Shown piece after piece: positions 30,983-38,585 of a DNA stretch of 56,489 nucleotides; within the stretch, counting starts at the first letter, position 1; each line of letters begins with the position of its first letter. Source of the DNA: UBA7803 sp041686955 (GTDB lineage Bacteria > Pseudomonadota > Gammaproteobacteria > Pseudomonadales > Azotimanducaceae); assembly GCA_041686955.1 (NCBI GenBank), contig JAWLCV010000022.1, forward strand, positions 1 through 56,489. The letters are read 5' to 3'. The notes under the pieces were generated by a model that was given only the letters and a program-made list of their open reading frames with translations, made no database searches and was not told the origin of the DNA. Position numbers and translations under genes: made by a program.

Positions 30983-32529
30983 GCGAGCAAGCGGGCGCGG
31001 CCGAGGGCCGTCTGGCAGGGATTCTCGATCGGGTGGAGCGCCTGGGTAACCGGCTGCCCGACCCGGCGCTTCTTTTCTTCGTGCTGCTGCTGGTGGTGTG
31101 GGTGCTTTCCGCCATCATGGCCCGCTTCAGCTACGACTTCGTGGACCCCCGCACGGGCAGCGCCATCGAGGTGGTGAACCTGTTCACCCCCGAATCGCTC
31201 GCCAGCTTTCTCGCCCACATGGTGGAGACCTTCGTCACGTTCCATCCCCTGGGGGTGGTGCTCCTGGCCATGCTGGGGATCGGCGTGGCCGATCACACCG
31301 GCTTCATCCGCGCCGGCTTGAGGGCTTTGCTGGCGGTGACCGGGCGGCGCCTGCTCACCCCCATGCTGCTGCTCATCGGCATCATCAGCCACAGCGCCGT
31401 GGACGCCGGCTACGTGCTGGTGATCCCCTTGGGCGCGGTGATGTTCCAGGCGGCGGGACGTCATCCCCTGGTGGGAATCGCCGTGGCCTTCGCCGGCGTG
31501 TCCGGGGGCTTCAGCGCGAACCTCGTGCCCTCGGCCCTGGATCCCCTGCTGCAGGGCATCAGCCAGGTGGGTGCCCGGCTCATCGACCCGGACATCGTCC
31601 TCAATCCCCTGAACAACTGGTTCTTCACCGCCGCATCCACGTTCCTCATCGTCGGACTGGGCTGGTACGTGGCGGAGCGGGTGGTGGAGCCGAGGCTCGC
31701 AGCGGTGCCGGTGGACGGGGATCTGGCGGGCGCTCCGGCGCTGGAGGCGCTGTCCGCGGAAGAGCGGCGAGGGCTCTACGCCGGGCTCGTGGCCATGGGG
31801 CTCGCGGTGGTGGCCCTGGTGCTCAGCGCGCTGCCCGCGGGCTCGGCCTGGCGGGCGCCCGACGGCGCGCTCGCGGCCTCGGCCGCACCGTTGATGCGCA
31901 GCATCGTGCCGTTGATCTTCATTTTCTTTCTGCTGCCCGGCGTGATCTACGGGTACGTGGCGGGCACCGTGAGCAGCCATCGGGACATCGTCGCCGGCAT
32001 GACCAAGGCCATGAGCGGCATGGGCTACTACGTGGTGATGGCCTTCTTCGCGGCCCTGTTCATCGCCGAGTTCGGCCGCTCCAACCTCGGCGCCCTGGTG
32101 GCGCTGCAGGGAGCGGCATGGCTCGAGGCCGCGGCCATGCCGGCCGCGTTCACCATCGTCGGCGTGGTTCTCATCACCGGCGTGGTGAACCTGTTCGTGG
32201 GCTCGGCTTCCGCCAAATGGGCGCTGCTCGCCCCCATTCTGGTGCCCATGCTCATGCAGCTCGGCATTTCTCCCGATCTCACCCAGGCCGCCTACCGGGT
32301 GGGGGATTCCTCCACCAACATCATCACGCCGCTCATGCCCTACTTCCCGCTGGTGGTGGTGTTCTGTCAGCGTTACGTGACGGGCACGGGAATCGGCACC
32401 GTGGTGGCCATGATGCTGCCCTTCACCATGGTGTTTCTGCTGGTATGGACCGCTTTCCTGCTGCTCTACTGGTCGCTCGGCATCCCCCTGGGCCTGCAGG
32501 CCAGCTACGTGTATCCGGCGCCGGGCTGA
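30979..32529 (+). CDS. AbgT-family transporter
   Basis: A 516-residue membrane protein of the p-aminobenzoyl-glutamate transporter family. It starts MSEQAGAAEGRLAGILDRVERLGNRLPDPALLFF, the classic AbgT N-terminus. Conserved segments include DVHSHSAVDAGYVLVIPL-type IISHSAVDAGYVLVIPLGAV, AVAFAGVSGGFSANLVPSALDPLLQGI and YRVGDSSTNIITPLMPYFPLVV near the end. Members are proton-driven exporters or importers of folate breakdown products; YdaH/MtrF homologues export sulfonamides. A substrate cannot be fixed here. Its start overlaps the preceding small membrane protein (ATGA). Confidence 0.9.
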   Translation: MSEQAGAAEGRLAGILDRVERLGNRLPDPALLFFVLLLVVWVLSAIMARFSYDFVDPRTGSAIEVVNLFTPESLASFLAHMVETFVTFHPLGVVLLAMLGIGVADHTGFIRAGLRALLAVTGRRLLTPMLLLIGIISHSAVDAGYVLVIPLGAVMFQAAGRHPLVGIAVAFAGVSGGFSANLVPSALDPLLQGISQVGARLIDPDIVLNPLNNWFFTAASTFLIVGLGWYVAERVVEPRLAAVPVDGDLAGAPALEALSAEERRGLYAGLVAMGLAVVALVLSALPAGSAWRAPDGALAASAAPLMRSIVPLIFIFFLLPGVIYGYVAGTVSSHRDIVAGMTKAMSGMGYYVVMAFFAALFIAEFGRSNLGALVALQGAAWLEAAAMPAAFTIVGVVLITGVVNLFVGSASAKWALLAPILVPMLMQLGISPDLTQAAYRVGDSSTNIITPLMPYFPLVVVFCQRYVTGTGIGTVVAMMLPFTMVFLLVWTAFLLLYWSLGIPLGLQASYVYPAPG

Positions 32530-32538
32530 GGTCGTCCC

Positions 32539-33252
32539 TCAGTCACCGCGGCCGCTGCGGATGCCGAAGGTGGCCTGCACGTCGCGGCGCAGGGTGATGA
32601 GCCCCGGCGAGAAGCTGTCCTTGGCCGCGCTGCCGCGCGCCATGGCCTCCATCACCATGGGTTGGTGGTGGCCGCTGCTGCTGGCGTTCTTCAGCGGGCC
32701 CAGCCGAACCCCGAAGCGCTCGGCCACCTGTCGCGCCTCGCGCACCGCGTCGTCGATGGCCACATCCAGAGCCTGGCGCTCGAGCTCCACCCGGTTGGCA
32801 ACGTCCAGCCGGACCCCGCCGACACCGTTCACGCCCCGCTCGAGGGACCCGTTGATGAGATCCGCCAGCCGCGCCAGATCCTCCACGTGCACCTCGATGC
32901 TGCGGGTGGCGATGACGCCTTCCACCGGCTCCGTCTCCTCCGGCCGCGGATAGCGGGGGAACACGTTGACCGCCGCCGCGGTGACGTGGCGGCGCGGGAT
33001 GGCGAGCTCGTCGGCCAGCTCGAGCACCCTCGCCACCACCTGGTCGAGCTCGGTTTTCAGGTCGGCGGGCTCCAGGCCCTCCCGGCGCACCTCCAGCGTG
33101 ACGTCCGCCACGTCGGGGACCGCCTGGATCTCGCCGAAGCCGGAGACGTGGATGCCCGTGAGGGGCTCCTGGGCCGCGGCGGACATGGCCGCGAATGCAG
33201 CGAGCAGCAGGAAGAAGAGTCGGCTCGACAGGCTGGGCAGCGGCAAAGTCAT
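32539..33252 (-). CDS. SIMPL-domain (DUF541) periplasmic protein
   Basis: A 237-residue protein with signal peptide LFFLLLAAFAAMSAAAQ. The SIMPL domain starts IHVSGFGEIQAVPDVADVTLEVR and includes VTAAAVNVFPRYPRP, VEVHVEDLARLADLINGSLERGVNGVGGVRLDV and ALDVAIDDAVREARQVAERFGVRLG, the typical order. DUF541 proteins form oligomeric periplasmic or outer-membrane assemblies and are linked to oxidative stress (YggE), but the biochemical role is unclear. It is divergent from the patatin-like gene across only 46 nt. Confidence 0.85.
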   Translation of the reverse strand: MTLPLPSLSSRLFFLLLAAFAAMSAAAQEPLTGIHVSGFGEIQAVPDVADVTLEVRREGLEPADLKTELDQVVARVLELADELAIPRRHVTAAAVNVFPRYPRPEETEPVEGVIATRSIEVHVEDLARLADLINGSLERGVNGVGGVRLDVANRVELERQALDVAIDDAVREARQVAERFGVRLGPLKNASSSGHHQPMVMEAMARGSAAKDSFSPGLITLRRDVQATFGIRSGRGD

Positions 33253-33284
33253 GGATCTCGCTCCGAATGATCGATGGCCGCCAC

Positions 33285-33290
33285 TATAAT
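33285..33290 (+). promoter_or_regulatory. Consensus -10 element 9 nt before the patatin-like ATG (leaderless mRNA)
   Basis: TATAAT ends 8 nt before the ATG at 33299. A start of transcription 6-7 nt downstream of this -10 falls within about 2 nt of the ATG. There is no Shine-Dalgarno sequence in the interval, so translation would be leaderless. No clear -35 is visible. Confidence 0.5.
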
Positions 33291-33298
33291 CGTTCGCT

Positions 33299-35656
33299 AT
33301 GGCGAAGAAAGAGCTTCGGCTGGCTGTGGTGATCTACGGGGGAGCCTCCCTCGCCGTGTACATGCACGGCGTCAGCAAGGAACTGACGAAGCTCGTCCGG
33401 GCTTCCAAGGTGCTCCACGAGGTGGGCCCGCACCAGGCCCTGGATCTCGATTACGCCGAGGGTCCGGATCCGCGCCCTCACGACACCGAGGCCGTGTACT
33501 TCGACATCCTGCGGGAGATCAACCGCCGCGGCCACTTCCGGGTGGTCATCGATGTGATCGCCGGCGCCTCCGCGGGGGCCATCAACGGGGTGATGATGGC
33601 CAAGGCGCTGGTGGACGACGCCTCCCTCGACGCCCAGACCGCGGGCTGGCTGCAGCAGGCCGACGTGGAGCACCTGGGCGCCGAGCATCCCACCCGGTGG
33701 CGCAAATGGTACCTGTATCCGTTCCTGCGCATGCTGTCGTTCTGGCTGCCCCGGGACATCGGGGCGAGCCCCGAGACCCGGGAGAAGATCGCCCGGCTGG
33801 TGCGCTCTTCCTGGTTTCAGCCGCCGTTCTCCGGGGAGCGGCTGTGTCACCACTTCTTCGATGCCCTGGATGCCATGATCGCCTCGCGCCGCCCGGGCAG
33901 CAGCCTGCTGCCGCCGGGTCAGCGCCTGGACGTGTACGCGAGCGTCACCGATCTGGCGGGTTACCCGCGGGCCATCAGGCTGCACGAGGAGCTGGTGGCG
34001 CGGGAGACCGAGCACGCCGCCTTCTGCCAGCTCACCCACGTGGCGGCAGAGCCCCAGGCCAGCGATTTCGCCGACGACAATCTGCCGGCCCTGGTATGGG
34101 CCGCCCGGGCCAGCTCCTCCTACGCCGGGGCGTTTCCGCCGTTCCACCATGCCGAGCTGCGCCGGGTGCTGGCCGAGCGGCACGTGTCCTGGCAGCGGGA
34201 AAGCGCCTTCCTTCGCGACAGCATCCGGGCCCGGGACGGTACCCCGGCGTGGCGTCACTTCGACCCGGCCGAGCGCTACTTCGTCGACGGCGGCATCGTC
34301 AACAACAAGCCGTTCGTCGCGGCGCTCCAGGCGTTGAACCATCGCCCCTCCGACCGGCAGGTGGAGCGCTGCCTGGTCTACATCGAGCCGGATCCGAGCC
34401 TGGAGACCACGGCGGATCCGGTCCGCGACCTGGGATACCTGGCCACCCTGCGGGCCGCCTTGTCGTCCATCCCGCGCAACCAGCCCATTCTCGACGACCT
34501 GAACGAGATCGTCGCCCAGGACACCCGGGTGCAGATCAACCGGCGCATCATCGAGGCCAATCGCGGCGACATCGAGCGCATGGTGGCGGGCATGCGCGGC
34601 AATCACCCGGGCGGGGCGGTGACGCTCGCGCAGATCTGCGAGCTGCGCGCAGCCATGGCGGATCAGGCGGAGCGCGCCATGGGGCTCGCGTACCACGCCT
34701 ATGTGCAGCGCCGGGTGTGGCGGCTGGTGGACGCGCTGGTGCGGGCATGGCTCGAGCTGGCCGAGCTGACGGAGGAGCCGGCGGTGGGTCAGGCCATGGA
34801 AGCGGGGGTGGCTCACTGGTGGCACCGGGACGGCGCGGCCGATGGGGCGTCGGACGGCGAAGCCGTGCGGCGGGACCGGACCCAGGAGACGTTTCTGGAC
34901 GCCTTCGACGTGACGTTCCGGGTGCGGCGCCTGCAATTTCTCATCCGCCGCATCAACCGTCACGAGGACGATCCGCGCCTGGACGAGCGCTCGCGCGAGG
35001 CGCTGGACGACCTGAAGCAACGGGCCTACGACTTCATGGCGCAGTGCTACCGCCTGCGGCGCTGGGAACAGCTCGACGCCGCGGTGATGAACCGGCTGGC
35101 ACAAGCGGCCGGGCGGCTGCCGCTGCCGGCGGACGAGGCCCTGTCGTTGCTGGCCACCCTGTCCGACTCCCTCGCCCTGCCCGCCGTGGACGAGGCGCTG
35201 GACGAGGCCGTGCACGACTGCCATCAGCGGCTGGCGAGCGAGCCCCTGCGCGAGGCGCTGCTCGGCGACTATCTGGGATTCCCCGTCTACGACGTCCTGC
35301 TGCTGGCGCCGGGCTCCCTGGAAGGAGGACCGGACCCGCTCACCCCCATCCGCGTGGAGCGCATCAGCCCGGCGGACGCGCGCATGCTCGGCGGCATCTT
35401 CGACCGCCTGCGCTGCCGTGACTTCATGGGATTCGTCGGTTTCTTCAACCGCGACTACCGCGAGCACGACTATCTGTGGGGTCGCCTGAACGGGGCCGAG
35501 CGCGTGGTGGACCTGCTCTGCGCCGTGGCGGGAGACGCCATCCCGGACCCGCTGGCACTCAAGCGCCGGCTGTTTCTGGCCATCGTCGAGCGCGAGCGCC
35601 CGCGGCTCGGCCGCGCCGCCGCCGAGCTCGACCGGGTGGCCCAGAGCCTCCGCTGA
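33299..35656 (+). CDS. Large patatin-like phospholipase domain protein
   Basis: A 785-residue protein starting MAKKELRLAVVIYGGASLAVYMHGVSKEL. The patatin catalytic dyad is visible: GASAGAINGVMMAKAL (nucleophile Ser, about residue 93) and YFVDGGIVNNKPF (Asp, about residue 328); GGASLAVYMHG is the oxyanion region. The C-terminal 450 residues are helical and contain no further recognisable domain, as in the long 'patatin-like protein' family of proteobacteria. It should hydrolyse acyl esters of lipids. No signal peptide is seen. Upstream sequence suggests leaderless translation. Confidence 0.87.
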   Translation: MAKKELRLAVVIYGGASLAVYMHGVSKELTKLVRASKVLHEVGPHQALDLDYAEGPDPRPHDTEAVYFDILREINRRGHFRVVIDVIAGASAGAINGVMMAKALVDDASLDAQTAGWLQQADVEHLGAEHPTRWRKWYLYPFLRMLSFWLPRDIGASPETREKIARLVRSSWFQPPFSGERLCHHFFDALDAMIASRRPGSSLLPPGQRLDVYASVTDLAGYPRAIRLHEELVARETEHAAFCQLTHVAAEPQASDFADDNLPALVWAARASSSYAGAFPPFHHAELRRVLAERHVSWQRESAFLRDSIRARDGTPAWRHFDPAERYFVDGGIVNNKPFVAALQALNHRPSDRQVERCLVYIEPDPSLETTADPVRDLGYLATLRAALSSIPRNQPILDDLNEIVAQDTRVQINRRIIEANRGDIERMVAGMRGNHPGGAVTLAQICELRAAMADQAERAMGLAYHAYVQRRVWRLVDALVRAWLELAELTEEPAVGQAMEAGVAHWWHRDGAADGASDGEAVRRDRTQETFLDAFDVTFRVRRLQFLIRRINRHEDDPRLDERSREALDDLKQRAYDFMAQCYRLRRWEQLDAAVMNRLAQAAGRLPLPADEALSLLATLSDSLALPAVDEALDEAVHDCHQRLASEPLREALLGDYLGFPVYDVLLLAPGSLEGGPDPLTPIRVERISPADARMLGGIFDRLRCRDFMGFVGFFNRDYREHDYLWGRLNGAERVVDLLCAVAGDAIPDPLALKRRLFLAIVERERPRLGRAAAELDRVAQSLR

Positions 35657-35659
35657 CCG

Positions 35660-35968
35660 TCAACGACGCCGGCGCAGGGCTTCCAGCTCGTCGAGCAGTT
35701 CCAGGGCCAGAGCCACGCCCGGGAGGTTCACCCCCAGGTCCTGCTGGAGCCGGACGGCGCGCTGCACGCGCACCACGGCGATGCCGTCGAAGTGCCAGCG
35801 GTGGGGCGGGCCGGCCACCGAGGCGGCGGGGCCGGGCTGCGGCGTGATGACCCCCTCGGCCACCAGCTCCACGAGGTACTCGGCGTGCACCCCGCAGATC
35901 CGGGACATGTCCCGGAGGGTGAACCTCAGGCGCTCGTCGAGCAGCTCCGGATCGATGATGACGCTCAT
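35660..35968 (-). CDS. cbpM: Chaperone modulator CbpM
   Basis: A 102-residue MerR-HTH-like protein: FTLRDMSRICGVHAEYLVELVAEGVITPQ in the N-terminal half, then HFDGIAVVRVQRAVRLQQDLGVNLPGVALALELLDELEALRRR. This is the CbpM pattern. CbpM binds the J-domain of CbpA and inhibits its co-chaperone activity. Its ATG overlaps the cbpA stop by 4 nt, as is usual for this pair. The 3' end is 3 nt from the convergent patatin-like gene. Confidence 0.88.
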   Translation of the reverse strand: MSVIIDPELLDERLRFTLRDMSRICGVHAEYLVELVAEGVITPQPGPAASVAGPPHRWHFDGIAVVRVQRAVRLQQDLGVNLPGVALALELLDELEALRRRR

Positions 35969-36873
35969 GCGGAGGACCTCGGATCGAAGTTCATGGTGGC
36001 GGCCATCTGCTCGTAGAGGGCGCGATGCTCGGGCTCCTGCGCCGGCGGCAGCACCACCTTCAGGGTCACGTACTGATCCCCCGGAGGCTCACCCGGCAGG
36101 CCCCGCCCTTTCAGCCGCAGGCGGTTGCCGGACTGGGAGCCCGGGGGGACCTTGAGCTTGACCTCGCCCGCCAGGGTGGGCACCTTCACCTCGGCCCCCA
36201 GGGCCGCTTCCCAGGGCGCCACCGGCAGCTCGTAGTGGATGTCCTTGCCTTCGGCGCGGAACCGGGGATGGGGCACCAGCCGGAACTCCACGAACAGGTC
36301 CCCCGGCTCGCCGCCGCCGATGCCCGGTCCGCCCTGGCCCTTCAACCTGACCCGCTTGCCGTCGCTGATGCCCTTGGGAATCTTGACCCGCAGCCGCCGC
36401 GGCGGAGCGCCGGGCTGCGGCACGCTGATCTCCACCGACGCCTGGCGGAACGCCTCCTCCAGGGTGATCCCCACGCGGGCGTGCTCGTCGGCGCCCTTGA
36501 AGCCGCCCGCGCGGCGGCCCTGGCGGTGGAAATCGTGGGCGCCGAACAGGGTCTCGAAGAAGTCGCTGAAACCGCCGTCGTGCTGAGTGAAGCCGCCGCC
36601 GCCGAAGGCGAAATGCTGTTCCCATTCCGGCGGCGGCTGGAAGTCCTGATGATCACGCCAGTTGGCTCCCAGGGCGTCGTAGGCGGCCCGTTTCTCGGGA
36701 TCCGAGAGCACCTCGTACGCCTCGCCCACCTCCTTGAACTTGTCCTCGGCGTCGGGCTCGGCGTTGACGTCCGGATGGTACTTGCGCGCGAGCTTCCGGT
36801 ACGCCTTCTTGATCTCGTCGGCGGTGGCCTTCCGGTCCACCCCAAGCACCGCGTAGTAGTCACGATATTCCAT
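35965..36873 (-). CDS. cbpA: DnaJ-type co-chaperone CbpA
   Basis: A 302-residue type II/III J-protein. The J-domain MEYRDYYAVLGVDRKATADEIKKAYRKLARKYHPDVN has the HPD motif that stimulates DnaK. A Gly/Phe-rich linker (FGGGGFTQHDGGFSDFFETLFG) follows, then two C-terminal substrate-binding beta domains (VGITLEEAFRQASVEISVP; KIPKGISDGKRVRLKGQG; DIHYELPVAPWEAALGAEVKVPTLAG). It lacks the zinc-finger of DnaJ. A sigma32-type promoter lies about 30-58 nt upstream of the ATG. Function: DnaK partner under stress, controlled by CbpM. Confidence 0.93.
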   Translation of the reverse strand: MEYRDYYAVLGVDRKATADEIKKAYRKLARKYHPDVNAEPDAEDKFKEVGEAYEVLSDPEKRAAYDALGANWRDHQDFQPPPEWEQHFAFGGGGFTQHDGGFSDFFETLFGAHDFHRQGRRAGGFKGADEHARVGITLEEAFRQASVEISVPQPGAPPRRLRVKIPKGISDGKRVRLKGQGGPGIGGGEPGDLFVEFRLVPHPRFRAEGKDIHYELPVAPWEAALGAEVKVPTLAGEVKLKVPPGSQSGNRLRLKGRGLPGEPPGDQYVTLKVVLPPAQEPEHRALYEQMAATMNFDPRSSA

Positions 36874-36902
36874 CGAGCATCCGACCTGTCATTCTCCGCT
36901 AT

Positions 36903-36931
36903 ACATGCGGCCATCGACGGGCACATTCAAC
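36903..36931 (-). promoter_or_regulatory. Sigma32-type heat-shock promoter candidate for cbpA
   Basis: On the minus strand: GTTGAA (36931-36926), 15 nt, then CCGCATGT (36910-36903). The sigma32 consensus is CTTGAA-N13-15-CCCCATNT, so the match fails at one -35 and one -10 position. Transcription would start about 23 nt before the cbpA ATG. The htrA promoter candidate in this window has the same spacing and the same CCGCATG. Confidence 0.5.
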
Positions 36932-36934
36932 GCC

Positions 36935-36976
36935 GCGCCCCGCGCCCCGCGCCCCGCGGCCCGCGCCCCGCCGCCC
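36935..36976. repeat. GC-only heptamer tandem repeat (GCGCCCC, about six copies)
   Basis: Four exact GCGCCCC units (three consecutive, plus 36963-36969) and two imperfect ones run in register. The repeat borders the duplicated segment and the scaffold gap and probably hindered sequencing. Confidence 0.8.
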
Positions 36977-37058
36977 GTCGCTCTCGAGGCGGCGGACGCC
37001 GGCCGCGCTGCTGGCGGACCTCCCCAAGGGGGCCCCGGATATGCATAATGCGCCGCCT
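36960..37058 (+). repeat. 99-bp direct repeat, copy 1 (left of gap)
   Basis: Identical to 37159-37257 over 99 positions and ends exactly at the first N. Equal copies that meet the gap on the left side suggest overlapping contig ends (for example an assembly k-mer of 99) rather than a true duplication; a collapsed tandem repeat is the alternative. Confidence 0.9.
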
Positions 37059-37158
37059 NNNNNNNNNNNNNNNNNNNNNNNNNNNNNNNNNNNNNNNNNN
37101 NNNNNNNNNNNNNNNNNNNNNNNNNNNNNNNNNNNNNNNNNNNNNNNNNNNNNNNNNN
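37059..37158. other. Scaffold gap (100 N) between duplicated flanks
   Basis: One hundred ambiguous bases with the two 99-bp copies immediately on either side. Confidence 0.95.
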
Positions 37159-37257
37159 CCCGCGCCCCGCCGCCCGTCGCTCTCGAGGCGGCGGACGCCG
37201 GCCGCGCTGCTGGCGGACCTCCCCAAGGGGGCCCCGGATATGCATAATGCGCCGCCT
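37159..37257 (+). repeat. 99-bp direct repeat, copy 2 (right of gap)
   Basis: Exact copy of 36960-37058, starting at the first base after the gap. It ends 35 nt before the MFS transporter ATG. Confidence 0.9.
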
Positions 37258-37292
37258 CGTCCACCCCGGCCACCCCAGGACCACGTGATCTC

Positions 37293-38561
37293 ATGGCGCA
37301 AACGCTCGTTCGTGTCAGCACGCTTCTGCTCGCCGTCGCCATCCTGCTGACGGGCCATGGCCTGCAGCTCACTCTGCTGCCCATACGGGGGGAAGCCCTG
37401 GGCTGGAGCAGCAGCGCCATCGGGCTCACGGGCTCGGCGTATTTCGTCGGCTTCGTCCTCGGCTGCCTGACCATCCCGTCCATCGTCTCCCAGGTGGCCC
37501 ACATCCGCACCTTCATGGTGATGGCGGCCGTCGCCACCATCGCGCTGCTCGGTGCCGGCCTGTTCGATCACGTGGGCGCCTGGCTGGGGCTGCGCTGCGC
37601 CACCGGGTTCGCCTTCGCCGGGCTGTACATGGTCATGGAGAGCTGGCTCACCGAGGCGGCCGCGCCGGAGCGGCGCGGCCGGGTGCTGGCCACCTACTCC
37701 ATGATCTCGCTGCTCGCCATGATGGCGGGTCAGGGCTTCGTGGGCCTGTCCGAACCGGAGGACCTCAAGCTGATCATGGGGGCCGCCGCCATCCTGGGCC
37801 TCGCCATCATTCCCATCGGCCTCACCCGGATGGTGGCGCCCGCGCCCATCCCGCCCACCCGATTCTCGCCCCGGGTGCTCCTGGACGCCTCCCGGGTGGC
37901 GGTGCTGAGCGCGTTCTTCGGCGGTCTGGTGACGGGCGCGTTCTGGTCCGTGGGGCCGCTGGTGGGCCGGTCGTTCGGGCTGGACGGTGCCGAGGTGGGT
38001 CTGATGATGGCCTGGGCCATCGTAGGTGGCGCGCTGGCGCAGTTTCCGGCGGGACGGCTGTCGGATCACACCGACCGCCGGCTCGTGGTGGCGGGGCTGT
38101 TCGTGCTGGGCGCGGCGCTGGCGCTGGTGGGTTGGTGGTTCGCCGCCGGCAGCACGCCGTGGCTGTACCTGGCCATGTTCTTCATCGGCGCCAGCGCCAT
38201 GCCCATCTACCCGCTGTGCATCGCCACCGCCAGCGACGGCACCGACGTGCCCCTGATCCAGGTGGCCAGCGGCATCCTGATCATGAACAGCCTGGGTTCC
38301 ATTTTCGGACCGCTCCTGGTTTCGCCGCTGATGGCGAGCCTGGGCGCCAGGGCATTCTTTCTGTTCGTGGCCGGCAGCATGAGCATCGGCGCAGCCTGGG
38401 CCTTCTACCGGATCTCGGTGATCGAGCGGCCCCGGGTGCACGAGCACCGCTTCATGGCGGTGCCGAAGACGTCCGTGGTCGCAGCCGAGCTGGCGGAGCT
38501 GGCGGAGGCGGCGGAAGCCGACGCGGCGCGTGGTCCGCAGGCCGCGGACGGCCGCGGCTAG
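37293..38561 (+). CDS. MFS transporter (YcaD-like)
   Basis: A 422-residue, 12-helix major facilitator. It starts MAQTLVRVSTLLLAVAILLTGHGLQLTLLPIRGEALGWSSSAIGLTGSAYFVGFVLGC, matching YcaD-type transporters. The cytoplasmic loop motif appears as FPAGRLSDHTDRRLVV between helices 8 and 9, and FAFAGLYMVMESWLTEAAAPERRGRVLATYSM corresponds to helices 4-5. The C-terminal 40 residues are an Ala/Glu-rich tail. Substrate unknown. An AGGA site lies 11 nt before the ATG. Its stop lies in a 14-bp palindrome near the convergent OmpA-family gene. Confidence 0.88.
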   Translation: MAQTLVRVSTLLLAVAILLTGHGLQLTLLPIRGEALGWSSSAIGLTGSAYFVGFVLGCLTIPSIVSQVAHIRTFMVMAAVATIALLGAGLFDHVGAWLGLRCATGFAFAGLYMVMESWLTEAAAPERRGRVLATYSMISLLAMMAGQGFVGLSEPEDLKLIMGAAAILGLAIIPIGLTRMVAPAPIPPTRFSPRVLLDASRVAVLSAFFGGLVTGAFWSVGPLVGRSFGLDGAEVGLMMAWAIVGGALAQFPAGRLSDHTDRRLVVAGLFVLGAALALVGWWFAAGSTPWLYLAMFFIGASAMPIYPLCIATASDGTDVPLIQVASGILIMNSLGSIFGPLLVSPLMASLGARAFFLFVAGSMSIGAAWAFYRISVIERPRVHEHRFMAVPKTSVVAAELAELAEAAEADAARGPQAADGRG

Positions 38562-38566
38562 CCGCG
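38553..38566. terminator. Palindrome at the MFS stop codon, weak terminator candidate
   Basis: CGCGGCTAGCCGCG is a perfect 14-bp palindrome that includes the TAG stop of the MFS gene. It lies between two convergent genes but has no T-tract, so intrinsic termination is doubtful. Confidence 0.2.
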
Positions 38567-38585
38567 CCGCCGGTCACTCCGGCGT

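Larger units (their letters stand above)
36874..37292. other. Divergent region between cbpA and the MFS gene, with gap and duplications
   Basis: 419 positions without a gene. It contains the cbpA promoter candidate, a GC-only heptamer repeat, two exact 99-bp copies that flank a 100-N gap, and a TATGCATAAT motif inside each copy that could supply a -10 for the MFS gene. Only the copy at 37159-37257 is next to that gene. Confidence 0.6.

Noticed and set aside
36960..37257. A true 99-bp tandem duplication or mobile element
   Set aside because: Both copies abut the N block exactly, there are no terminal inverted repeats or coding capacity, and an assembly overlap explains it better.
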